Below the pieces are notes generated by a model. It did no database searches, was not told the DNA's origin, and was given only the letters and a program-made list of their open reading frames with translations. The translations under genes and the position numbers were made by a program. A stretch of DNA of 64,000 nucleotides, taken from assembly GCF_030812215.1 (NCBI RefSeq), contig NZ_JAUSSG010000011.1, forward strand, positions 1 to 64,000. Reading direction: 5' to 3'. Shown here in pieces: positions 24,780 through 32,872 of the stretch. The DNA is from Variovorax boronicumulans (GTDB lineage: Bacteria > Pseudomonadota > Gammaproteobacteria > Burkholderiales > Burkholderiaceae_C). How positions within the stretch are numbered: position 1 is the stretch's first letter; each line of letters starts with the position of its first letter.

Positions 24780-25805
24780 TCAGTCGATGCTGATGTTGGC
24801 AGCCTTCGCCACCTCCGCCCACTTCACGCGGTTCTCGTGCACCGTCTTCTTGAACTGCGCAGGCGACTCGATGCGGATGGTGTTCCCCTGCGCCTCGAAC
24901 TTCTCGCGAATATCCGGCTGCTCGAGCACCGCCTTCACCGCCGCATTGAGCTTGTTCACGATCTGCGGGTCCGTGCCCTTGGGCGCGAAGATGCCGAACC
25001 AGATCGAGCTGTCGAAACCCTTGGTGCCCGGCACGCCGCTGGAAGCGATGGTCGGCACTTCCTTCACCGCCGCCACCGGCGCTGCGGTGGTCACGCCCAG
25101 CAAACGCACCTTGCCCGCCTTGTAGTGCGGCAGCACCGTCTGCACCTGGTTCATGATGCAGCAGGTCTCGCCGCGCACCACCGAGGTGATGGCCTCCGGC
25201 CCGCCCTTGTAGGGCACGTGCACCATGTTGAGCCCGAGGCGCGAGTTGAATTCGGCAAACGCCATGTGCGTGCCTGCCCCGTTGCCCGTGGACGCATAGT
25301 TGTACTTGCCGGGGTTGGCCTTGACGAGGTCGACAAACTCCTTCAGCGTCTTCACGTCGATCACGCTCGAATTGATGGTGAGCACGTTCGATACGTCGAG
25401 CACCGGCGCCACCGGCACGAAGTCGGCCTCCACGTCGAAGGGCAGCTTCTTGTAGAGCGCGGCATTGCTGCCATGCGTGGCCGCGGTGCCGAACGAGAGC
25501 GTGTAGCCATCGGGCTTCGAATGCGCCACGTACTCGCTCGCGATGTTGCCGGCTGCGCCCGAGCGGTAATCGATGATGACCGGGCGGCCCAGCTGCTTTG
25601 CGAGCGGCTCCTGGATGGTGCGGGCGACCACGTCGACGCCCGAGCCGGCCGGAAAGCCCATGATCAGCGTGACGGGCTGCTGCGGCCAATCGTGCTGGGC
25701 GAAAGCGGCCGGGGCCGCGACGGCACAGAGGGCCGCGGCCAGCCGCAGCGAGCGGCGTGAGACCAGGGAGAAGAGAGAGAGCGGAGAGGATGGAGAATGG
25801 GCCAT
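24780..25805 (-). CDS. Tripartite tricarboxylate transporter solute receptor (Bug/TctC)
   Basis: This 341-aa protein has a signal peptide (cut near AFAQ, residue 37) and a full TctC/Bug fold: WPQQPVTLIMGFPAGSGVDV at the start, PVIIDYRSGAAGNIASEYV, KYNYASTGNGAGTHMA and the loop HVPYKGGPEAITSVV. It captures a carboxylate or related metabolite in the periplasm. No TctA/TctB membrane genes are near, which is normal for the many orphan Bug proteins of betaproteobacteria. The ATG at 25805 gives a normal signal peptide; an ATG 13 codons upstream is possible. Confidence 0.92.
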   Translation of the reverse strand: MAHSPSSPLSLFSLVSRRSLRLAAALCAVAAPAAFAQHDWPQQPVTLIMGFPAGSGVDVVARTIQEPLAKQLGRPVIIDYRSGAAGNIASEYVAHSKPDGYTLSFGTAATHGSNAALYKKLPFDVEADFVPVAPVLDVSNVLTINSSVIDVKTLKEFVDLVKANPGKYNYASTGNGAGTHMAFAEFNSRLGLNMVHVPYKGGPEAITSVVRGETCCIMNQVQTVLPHYKAGKVRLLGVTTAAPVAAVKEVPTIASSGVPGTKGFDSSIWFGIFAPKGTDPQIVNKLNAAVKAVLEQPDIREKFEAQGNTIRIESPAQFKKTVHENRVKWAEVAKAANISID

Positions 25806-25935
25806 GACTGTCTTTCTGCGAGGCTGACGGTGCAGAGTGTGCAAAAGCGGATTGTGGCGCGCGGCTCATGCCCGTTTCCCCATGAGCTTATGCACGTGCC
25901 GCACGCGCATCGCACCCGCTCCCCATAATCACCCC

Positions 25936-27639
25936 ATGGTCCGCTTCTCCCAATTGATCCACCCCGCACGCGAGCCCGCGCCCGTGCGCGCCGCCGCCAC
26001 CGTGCTGCTGCTGCGCGACACGCCCGCCGGCATCGAGGTGCTGATGACCCGCCGCTCGGCCACCGCGAGCTTTGCGCCCGGCGCCTATGTTTTCCCCGGC
26101 GGCCACATCGACGCGGCCGACGAAGCCGCCAAGCGCATCGCCACCCGCCGCCCCACCCAGAGCCGCGCACAACGCACCCAGGCCATCGCGGCGATTCGCG
26201 AGGCTTTTGAAGAACTGGGCGTGCTGCTCGCGCACCACGCCGACGGCCGACCGGTCAGCGCCGAAGACATCGCCGCCATGGACCGCGGCGCCACCGCAGG
26301 CACCGCTTTCGCCGACCAGTGCGCGGCACGCGGGCTGGTGCTGGCGTCGGACCAGGTGTTCACCTTCGCGCACTGGATCACCGACCGCGACCTGCCCAAG
26401 CGCTTCGATGTGCCATTTCTCGTCGCGCGCATGCCCGAGGGCCAGGTGCCCACCGCCGACGAGAGCGAGCAGTTCGAGCCCTGCTGGGTGCGTCCCGCCG
26501 ATGCGCTCGCGCGCCACGCGGCGGGCAACTTCTTCATGATCTTCCCGACCGTGCGCACGCTGCAGCGCATGGCGGCCTATGCAACGGTCGATGCGGTGCT
26601 CGCGGCCTGTGCGCCCGGCGGCAATGGCGGAACCGCCGAAGGGCCCCTGTGGACCAGTTGCCCGCGTGCAGGCTTCCTCAAGGGCGAGGACGTGCGCTAC
26701 ATGGAAAGCGATTCGCCCTACGGCGAGCTCGCGCTGGTCTGCCCCGACGGCCAGCTCGTGCACGCCCTCGACTGGCAGAGCGAGCAGCCGGTGGCGCTTC
26801 TGAAGAACGTGCAGCGCCTCACCGCGCCCAACCCGAGCGCCATGACCGGCCCGGGCACCAACACCTACATCGTGGGCGACGCCGCCACCGGCTACCTGGT
26901 GATCGACCCGGGCCCGAACGACTTCGACCACATCGGCCGCCTCTGGCGCATCACGCACGGCGACATCCGCATGATCGTCTGCACGCATTCGCATGCCGAC
27001 CACTCGCCGGGCGCCGCACCGCTGCAGGCGCTGTGCAAGGCAAGCAAGCCGCCGATCCTCGGCCTGCCCTCGGCGCCGACCGCGCGCGCCACGGCGCGCT
27101 TCACGCCCGAGCGCTCGCTGATCAACGGCGAGCGCCTCGCGCTCTCGGGCACCACCGCCGAGGGCGAGCCCATCACCCACACGCTGCGCGTGATCCACAC
27201 CCCCGGCCACGCGGCCAACCACCTGTGCCTGGTGCTCGAAGAAGACGGCCTGCTCTTCTCCGGCGACCACATCCTGAACGGCAGCACGACGGTGGTCGAC
27301 CCGCCCGATGGCGACATGACGGCCTACCTCGATTCGCTCGACACGCTGGACGAGGCATGCGCCGCGGGCTTGGTCGAATTCATCCTGCCGGCCCATGGCT
27401 ACGTGATCGGCTTCGCGCGCACCGCCATCGCGCAGCTGAAGGCGCACCGCCTCAAGCGCGAGGCCAAGATCGCCGCGGCCATGCACGAGCTGCCCGAAGG
27501 CACGCCCGAGCAATGGCTGCCGATCGCCTACGACGACGTGCCCGAGCGCATGTGGCCGGTGGCCGCGCGTTCCCTGGCCGCGCATGTGGCGCGCATCCAG
27601 CAACTGCAGCAGCAACAACGACAGACGGGCGCCCGATGA
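25936..27639 (+). CDS. Nudix hydrolase fused to metallo-beta-lactamase-fold hydrolase
   Basis: This 567-aa protein has a Nudix domain at about 18-215, with GGHIDAADE at 55-63 and the helix REAFEELGV at 88-96 (the box is interrupted by a Thr/Arg-rich insertion). A metallo-beta-lactamase domain follows from about 290, with HSHADH at 351-356, HTPGHAANHL and SGDHIL. This resembles animal NUDT/LACTB2-like arrangements and a COG pairing known in betaproteobacteria. It may remove CoA or nucleotide diphosphates and then hydrolyse a thioester or phosphodiester. A Gln-rich tail ends the protein. Its stop overlaps the start of the pseudouridine synthase by four bases. Confidence 0.88.
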   Translation: MVRFSQLIHPAREPAPVRAAATVLLLRDTPAGIEVLMTRRSATASFAPGAYVFPGGHIDAADEAAKRIATRRPTQSRAQRTQAIAAIREAFEELGVLLAHHADGRPVSAEDIAAMDRGATAGTAFADQCAARGLVLASDQVFTFAHWITDRDLPKRFDVPFLVARMPEGQVPTADESEQFEPCWVRPADALARHAAGNFFMIFPTVRTLQRMAAYATVDAVLAACAPGGNGGTAEGPLWTSCPRAGFLKGEDVRYMESDSPYGELALVCPDGQLVHALDWQSEQPVALLKNVQRLTAPNPSAMTGPGTNTYIVGDAATGYLVIDPGPNDFDHIGRLWRITHGDIRMIVCTHSHADHSPGAAPLQALCKASKPPILGLPSAPTARATARFTPERSLINGERLALSGTTAEGEPITHTLRVIHTPGHAANHLCLVLEEDGLLFSGDHILNGSTTVVDPPDGDMTAYLDSLDTLDEACAAGLVEFILPAHGYVIGFARTAIAQLKAHRLKREAKIAAAMHELPEGTPEQWLPIAYDDVPERMWPVAARSLAAHVARIQQLQQQQRQTGAR

Positions 27640-28358
27640 AGAACAACGCACCCGAAGACGAAGGCATCCGCCTCGCCAAGCGCGTGGCCGCCCTCGCGGG
27701 CGTGTCGCGGCGCGAGGCCGAACTGCTGATCGAGAACGGCGCGGTGCGCGTCGATGGCGTGCCCGCCCTGCTGCCGCAGTCGCGCGTGCAGGCGCACCAG
27801 CAGGTCGAGATCGAGGCCGGCGCCAAGCCCGAACCGGTGGTGCCCGTCACGATGCTGCTCTACAAGCCGGCCGGCATGCCGACCGACAACGCGCACAAGC
27901 TGCTGGTGGCCGCGAACCACCACGAGCCCGAACGCGCGGGCCAGAAATTCCTGCCCGCCCACGTGAAGGGGCAGCACTGCATGACGCCGCTGGAGACCGG
28001 CGCCAGCGGCCTCGTGGCCTATACGCAGGAGTTCCGCATCGAGCGCAAGCTGCAGGAAGACGCGGGCATCCTCGAACACGAGGTGATGGTCGACGTGGCC
28101 GGCCCGGTGAGCCCCGAGGTGCTTGCGCGCTTCGAGCGTTCGCCCGCGCGCGTGAGCATCGGCCGGCAGGCCGAGGACGGCAAGCAGACGGGCCTGCGCT
28201 TCGCGCTCAAGGGCGCGCGGCCGGGGCAGATCGCGCACCTGTGCGACCAGATGGGCCTGACCATCGTCGCGATGCGGCGCATCCGCATCGGGCGCGTGCC
28301 GCTCGCGGGGTTGCAGCCCGGCCAATGGCGCTACCTGGCGCCGCACGAACGCTTTTGA
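27636..28358 (+). CDS. RluF/RsuA-like pseudouridine synthase with an altered active site
   Basis: This 240-aa protein has an S4 RNA-binding domain at 10-58 (RLAKRVAALAGVSRREAELL) and a RsuA/RluF-type catalytic domain from 70 on (MLLYKPAGMPTDN). In this group the catalytic site reads GRLDxxTxGL, with an essential Asp. Here the site is MTPLETGASGLVAYT: Glu120 stands where Asp is required. The protein could be inactive, a structure-only RNA binder, or use Glu. ATGA overlap with the Nudix-MBL gene shows translational coupling. Confidence 0.82.
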   Translation: MKNNAPEDEGIRLAKRVAALAGVSRREAELLIENGAVRVDGVPALLPQSRVQAHQQVEIEAGAKPEPVVPVTMLLYKPAGMPTDNAHKLLVAANHHEPERAGQKFLPAHVKGQHCMTPLETGASGLVAYTQEFRIERKLQEDAGILEHEVMVDVAGPVSPEVLARFERSPARVSIGRQAEDGKQTGLRFALKGARPGQIAHLCDQMGLTIVAMRRIRIGRVPLAGLQPGQWRYLAPHERF

Positions 28359-28465
28359 TCTCGAAGCAAGAGAAAGAAGAGAAAAACGACGCGCCGCCTG
28401 CCTCGTGCTTGCGGCCTGAAATTTTCAGCAAGCGGCCCCGCGCCGCCGACAGGGAGACCGAAGCC

Positions 28466-29038
28466 ATGACATTCAGGAAGAACACAACCACGGCCGCCGC
28501 ACTGGCCTCCATCGCGCCCGTTGCACTGCTTGCAGGTTGCAGTTTTCTCGCCTCGCTGCAGCCGGCGCCCGAACCCGTCGCGGCAGCCGCGCCGCCCGCC
28601 CCGCCGCCCGCGGTGGTGTCGAAAGACGGGCTCGCACCGATCACTGGCGAGCAGGTCGAGCGCATCCGCGAAGCCATCGGCGGCAAGACGCCCAGCCCGA
28701 GCGTGGCCAAGGTGGTGCGCGGCGCGGCGCCGACCATCGAATCGTTCGTGCGGACCGAAGGCTGCATCACCGAGCGCAACGGCGCGGTGCTCAACCCCTT
28801 CGCGGCGCCGGGCCGGCTGTTCGACGGCACGGGCTTCCAGGGCGGTCCGATGGCGCAGATGCAGTACCACGACAAGACGGCCTGCGTGACCGTCAAGCGC
28901 ATCCAGAACTGGAAGATGGTGTCGCCCAGGCTGCTGCGCTTCGAGGTGGTCTATGTGGGCGACGACGGCGAGGAGCAATCGATCCGCCGCCATGAGCTGA
29001 TGCGCCAGCCCAAGGGCGGCTGGCTGTTCACGCGCTGA
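28466..29038 (+). CDS. Hypothetical lipoprotein
   Basis: This 190-aa protein has a lipobox (ALLAGC near 27). A Pro/Ala linker precedes a compact domain with several Cys residues (TEGCITERNG, KTACVTVKRI) and a C-terminal strand pattern (RFEVVYVGDDGEEQSI). The family is not recognised. AGGGAG lies before the ATG. It is 107 bp after the pseudouridine synthase and could be its own unit; it is convergent with the MFS gene, 10 bp apart. Confidence 0.7.
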   Translation: MTFRKNTTTAAALASIAPVALLAGCSFLASLQPAPEPVAAAAPPAPPPAVVSKDGLAPITGEQVERIREAIGGKTPSPSVAKVVRGAAPTIESFVRTEGCITERNGAVLNPFAAPGRLFDGTGFQGGPMAQMQYHDKTACVTVKRIQNWKMVSPRLLRFEVVYVGDDGEEQSIRRHELMRQPKGGWLFTR

Positions 29039-29048
29039 GCGTTGTTCT

Positions 29049-30266
29049 TCAGCCCGCGGCCGCGGTCGCCAGCTTCCCCTGGTGGCGCAGCGCCACCGCG
29101 AACGACAGCTGCGCCACGATGCCCGCCCCGGCCAGCACGATGGCCGCGGCCAGCGCCGGATTCCGGTGGCCCATGCCGGCCAGCGCCGTGCACAGCGCGC
29201 CCACCGCCATCTGCGTCGAACCATAGAGGCCCGAGGCCGAACCGATCACCTGAGGATTGACGCTGATCGCCTGCGTCAGCGCCGCCGGCGAAGCCATGCC
29301 CGCGCCGACGGTGAAGAGGAACATGGTGCCCACCGCCAGCGCCACCGACAGGTGCCCCGACAGCACGCCGCCCAGCAGCACGAAGGCCGCGAGCACGCTG
29401 AGCGCATTGGAGCGGATCATGAGGCGGTCCACGCGCACGCGCTGGATCAGGTGGCTCGTGAGGAAGCTGCCGAGCCACACGCCCGACACCAGGATCGCGA
29501 GGTAGATGCCCGCCTCGTGCGCCGGCCGGTGCAGCTGGTCCACGAAGATGAACGGCGCGGATGCGATGAAGGCATACATCGACGTGGTCGCGCAGCCGCC
29601 GCCGATGGAGAAGCCGAGGAACGCGGGCGAGTGCAGCAGCTGGCCGTAGTTGCGCGCGAGCGCCGATGCATCGAGCCGCGCGCCCGGCGTGCCGGTCTCG
29701 GGCAGCAGGCGCCAGGTGAAGAGCAGGCCGACGATGCCCAGCGCGAAGAGCGTGTAGAAGATCGAACGCCAGCCGAGCGCGGTGGCGAGCGCGCCGCCGA
29801 CCAGCGGCGCGATGCTCGGGCCGACCGTGACCATCAGGTTCATCAGCGCGAGGCGGCGCGTGGCCTCTTGCGGCCCGGCCGTGTCGCGCACGATGCTGCG
29901 GCCCAGCACGAGGCCCGCGCAGCCGCCGATGGCCTGGAAGAGCCGCGCCGTGATGAGCGCATGCACATCCGGCGCGAGCGCGGCGACGAGCCCCGCCGCC
30001 GAGTAGAGGCCGAGCCCGAACAGCAGCACGGGGCGCCGGCCGAAGCGGTCGGCCATCGGGCCGTACAGCAACTGCCCCACCGCGAGGCCGAAGATGTAGA
30101 GGCTCACCGTCATCTGCATCGCGCCCATGCCAGCGCCCAGGTTCTTCGCGGCGATCGGCAAGGCGGGCACGAAGATGTGCATCGCCAGCGTGCCGCTGAA
30201 GGTGACCAGCGCGAGCAGCCACAGCGGCGCGTGCGGCCGTGCCGTGGGCGCTTCGGTCGAGGTCAT
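29049..30266 (-). CDS. Bcr/CflA-type MFS drug efflux transporter
   Basis: This 405-aa, twelve-helix inner-membrane protein has the DHA1 motif GPMADRFGRRPVLLFGLGLY after helix 2 and the Bcr-like start FSGTLAMHIFVPALPIAAKN. It should export drugs by proton antiport. Its ATG overlaps the stop of the OMF gene by four bases, so it is the last gene of the MarR-led efflux operon. A second, different pump type in the same operon as an Aae-like system is unusual. Confidence 0.9.
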   Translation of the reverse strand: MTSTEAPTARPHAPLWLLALVTFSGTLAMHIFVPALPIAAKNLGAGMGAMQMTVSLYIFGLAVGQLLYGPMADRFGRRPVLLFGLGLYSAAGLVAALAPDVHALITARLFQAIGGCAGLVLGRSIVRDTAGPQEATRRLALMNLMVTVGPSIAPLVGGALATALGWRSIFYTLFALGIVGLLFTWRLLPETGTPGARLDASALARNYGQLLHSPAFLGFSIGGGCATTSMYAFIASAPFIFVDQLHRPAHEAGIYLAILVSGVWLGSFLTSHLIQRVRVDRLMIRSNALSVLAAFVLLGGVLSGHLSVALAVGTMFLFTVGAGMASPAALTQAISVNPQVIGSASGLYGSTQMAVGALCTALAGMGHRNPALAAAIVLAGAGIVAQLSFAVALRHQGKLATAAAG

Positions 30267-31735
30267 TGCTTCACGGTCGTCGTGTTCTTGCCGAATGCGA
30301 CGGGGGCGGATTGTTCATCGGGCTCCCAGCCGCCGCCGAGCGCCATGAACAGCACCACCTGGTCGTCGGCCAGTTGCGCTTCGCTGGCCGCCAGGGCGGC
30401 GTCGCTTGCAGCGAGCGAGCGCTCGGCATCGAGCGCGTCGAGGTACGCGGTGCGGCCGTTCTTGTAGAGCTGGCGCGCCTGCGCCGCGACCTTCGCGCTC
30501 TCGTCGCGCGAGGCCTGCAATGCGGCGCGGCGGTCGAGTTCGCGGGCGTAGGCGCCGAGTGCGGTTTCGGTTTCGCGCAGCGCGGTGAGCACGGTGCCGT
30601 CGAACTTGGCGAGCGCGCCGCGGGTGCTGGCCTCGGCCTCGGCGATGCGGGCCTGCGCGATGCCGGTGTTGGGAATGGTCCAGGAGATCAGCGGGCCCAT
30701 GCTCCAACTCATCGTGTCCTTGCGGCCGAAGTCGGCCGCCGGGCCGGCCGATGAAGCCGAGAGGCCGAGCGTGACCTTCGGATAGAGATCGGCCGTGGCC
30801 ACGCCGATGCGCGCGGTCGAGGCCGCGAGGCTGCGTTCGGCCTGGCGGATGTCGGGGCGGCGGCGCAGCAGAGCCGCGCCATCGCCCACGGGCAGTGTGC
30901 CGGCCACGCGCGGGGGCACCGTGCAGTCGGCCACCTCGCGCGGAAAGTCCTGCGGCAGTGCACCGGTCAGCGTGGCGAGGCGGTAGAGCGCGCCCTGGCG
31001 CTCGGCCTTCAGCGGGGGCACGGTGGCGTTCAACTGCTGCAGTTGCGCACGCGCGCGGCCCGTGTCGATGGCGCCGGCACGGCCTGCGCGTTGCAGGCGG
31101 TCGGTGACGTTCACCGCGTCTTGCTGCAGGGCAATCGACTTCTCTGCGATCTGCAGGCGCAGGCCCGTCGAACAGGCCTCGGCGTAGGCGCGGGCGGTGC
31201 CGGCGGCGACGTTCACGCGCACGAGGTCGAGCGCCGCCGCGGCCGCTTCGGTACTGGCGCCGGCCGCTTCGATGCTGCGGCGGATCTGGCCGAACAGGTC
31301 GACCTGGTAGGACAGCGATGCACCCGCGCTGTAGTTGAAGCGGCTGGGCGGCTCGTAGCCCTTCTGCAGCAGCGAGAGGCCCGAGACATGGCCGAACGAC
31401 GGCCCCCCACTCACGCCCAACGCGGGGCGCTCGGCGCCGGCCACTTCGGACGCGATGGCGCGTTCGCGTTCGAGGTTGGCCACGGCCTGGCGCAGGTCGG
31501 TGTTGTGCGCGAGGGCTTGCGTGACGAGCTTGTCGAGCAGCGGGTCGTGGTACAGGCGCCACCAGTGCGGTGGCAGCGGCGCCGAGTTCGCGGGTGCTTC
31601 GGCAAAGGGCTTTGCCGCAGCGGGTTGGCTGGCGAGCGCATCGGCGGGCTGCTTGTAGTCGGGGCCGACCGCCGCGCACGCGGCGAGCCCGGCGGCTGCC
31701 ACCAATGAGGCCATGCGAAAAGCGAAGCGGGTCAT
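30263..31735 (-). CDS. Outer-membrane efflux lipoprotein, NodT family
   Basis: This 490-aa protein has a lipobox signal (AAAGLAACAAVGPDY) and two outer-membrane efflux repeats of the TolC/OprM type, with the start YKQPADAL, PLPPHWWRLYHDPLLDKLV and a second repeat LYPKVTLGLSASSAG. It would form the outer-membrane channel for the AaeA-type adaptor. The start at 31735 is preferred because AGAAGGG lies nine bases upstream; an ATG at 31744 would overlap the previous stop. It overlaps the downstream MFS gene by ATGA. Confidence 0.9.
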   Translation of the reverse strand: MTRFAFRMASLVAAAGLAACAAVGPDYKQPADALASQPAAAKPFAEAPANSAPLPPHWWRLYHDPLLDKLVTQALAHNTDLRQAVANLERERAIASEVAGAERPALGVSGGPSFGHVSGLSLLQKGYEPPSRFNYSAGASLSYQVDLFGQIRRSIEAAGASTEAAAAALDLVRVNVAAGTARAYAEACSTGLRLQIAEKSIALQQDAVNVTDRLQRAGRAGAIDTGRARAQLQQLNATVPPLKAERQGALYRLATLTGALPQDFPREVADCTVPPRVAGTLPVGDGAALLRRRPDIRQAERSLAASTARIGVATADLYPKVTLGLSASSAGPAADFGRKDTMSWSMGPLISWTIPNTGIAQARIAEAEASTRGALAKFDGTVLTALRETETALGAYARELDRRAALQASRDESAKVAAQARQLYKNGRTAYLDALDAERSLAASDAALAASEAQLADDQVVLFMALGGGWEPDEQSAPVAFGKNTTTVKQ

Positions 31736-31740
31736 GTGGA

Positions 31741-32652
31741 TCATCCCTTCTTCGGGGCGGCCGCGCCGTGCTCCAGCACCTGCACGGTCACGGTCTGTCC
31801 AGCCACGAGCCGCGCGCCTTCGGGCAGCGGATCGAGTTTCACGCGCACCGGAATGCGCTGCGCGAGCCGCACCCAGTTGAAGGTCGGGTTCACGCTGGGC
31901 AGCAGGTTCGCGCTGGTGGAGCGGTCGCGGTCGGCAATGCCGGCGGCCACGCTGTCGACCGCGCCCTCGAGCACCGCGCCGCCGCCCATCGGCGTGACGC
32001 GCACGCGGTCGCCCAGATGGATGCGCGGCAGCTTCGTCTCTTCGAAATAGCCTTCGACGTAGAACGACTGCGCATCGACCAGCGCGAGCACCGGCCGGCC
32101 CGCCGCGGCATAGCTGCCCTGGCGCAGGTCCAGGTTGGTGACGAGGCCATCGGCCGGTGCGCGCACCTGGGCGCGCTGCAGGTTGAGGCGCGCGGAATCG
32201 AGCGCCACCTCGGCCTGCGCGACGGCGGCCTGCATCTGCTCGACGCGCGAGCGGGTCTGTTCGCGTGCCTCCTTGGAGACGAGTTCGTCCAGGCCCGCGT
32301 TGCGCGCGTTCTCGCGCTGCACCTGCGCGCTCGCGGCGCGTTGTGCCGACAGAGCGGCCTGCGCCTGGCGCACGGCGAGGTCGTAGCGGGCGCGGTCCAC
32401 CTCGAAGAGGAGCGTGCCTGCGGCGACCGGTTGGTTGTCCTGGATCGGCACCGCCGTGACGAGGCCGGACACGTCGGGCGCTATCTGGACCACGTTGGCG
32501 CGCACGCGGCCGTCGCGGGTCCACGGCGCGAGCTCGTAGTGGTCCCAGAGCCGGAAGCCGGCCCAGACGGCCGCGGCCACCACGGCCAGGGTGAGGAGGA
32601 CGCGCAGCAGGCGCTGTATCCGGGAGTTGTCTGAAGAAGAACTGGCTGTCAT
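31741..32652 (-). CDS. HlyD/AaeA-type membrane fusion protein
   Basis: This 303-aa protein has one N-terminal membrane helix (about 16-32), a lipoyl half (VQIAPDVSGLVTAVPIQDNQ) and a helical hairpin followed by a beta-barrel with the typical NLDLRQGSYAAAGRPVLALV. It joins the FUSC pump to the outer-membrane channel. It follows the DUF1656 gene by 13 bp and precedes the OMF gene. Confidence 0.9.
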   Translation of the reverse strand: MTASSSSDNSRIQRLLRVLLTLAVVAAAVWAGFRLWDHYELAPWTRDGRVRANVVQIAPDVSGLVTAVPIQDNQPVAAGTLLFEVDRARYDLAVRQAQAALSAQRAASAQVQRENARNAGLDELVSKEAREQTRSRVEQMQAAVAQAEVALDSARLNLQRAQVRAPADGLVTNLDLRQGSYAAAGRPVLALVDAQSFYVEGYFEETKLPRIHLGDRVRVTPMGGGAVLEGAVDSVAAGIADRDRSTSANLLPSVNPTFNWVRLAQRIPVRVKLDPLPEGARLVAGQTVTVQVLEHGAAAPKKG

Positions 32653-32665
32653 GGGAATCTCTTCG

Positions 32666-32872
32666 TCATTGAAGGTGTGAGGTGAGGCGGCTCAGCGCAT
32701 AAAGCAGCAGCAGGTAGAGCGCCATGTCGAACAGCGCCGGGTGCCACACCCAGCGATAGAGGCCGGTGGCCGCGAGCAGGCGGCGCACACCCCAGAGCGC
32801 GAGCAGCGCGCCGGCGGCGAGCACCATGAGCCATGGCAGGTAGAGGCCGTAGAAACTGGCTTCGCCGATCAT
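32666..32872 (-). CDS. DUF1656 (AaeX-like) small membrane protein
   Basis: This 68-aa protein has two hydrophobic segments (LYLPWLMVLAAGALLAL and FDMALYLLLLYAL). DUF1656 proteins are found between FUSC and HlyD genes of Aae-type efflux systems, as here. It overlaps the FUSC gene by four bases (ATGA) and lies 13 bp from the HlyD gene. It probably helps assemble the pump; direct proof is lacking for the family. Confidence 0.9.
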   Translation of the reverse strand: MIGEASFYGLYLPWLMVLAAGALLALWGVRRLLAATGLYRWVWHPALFDMALYLLLLYALSRLTSHLQ

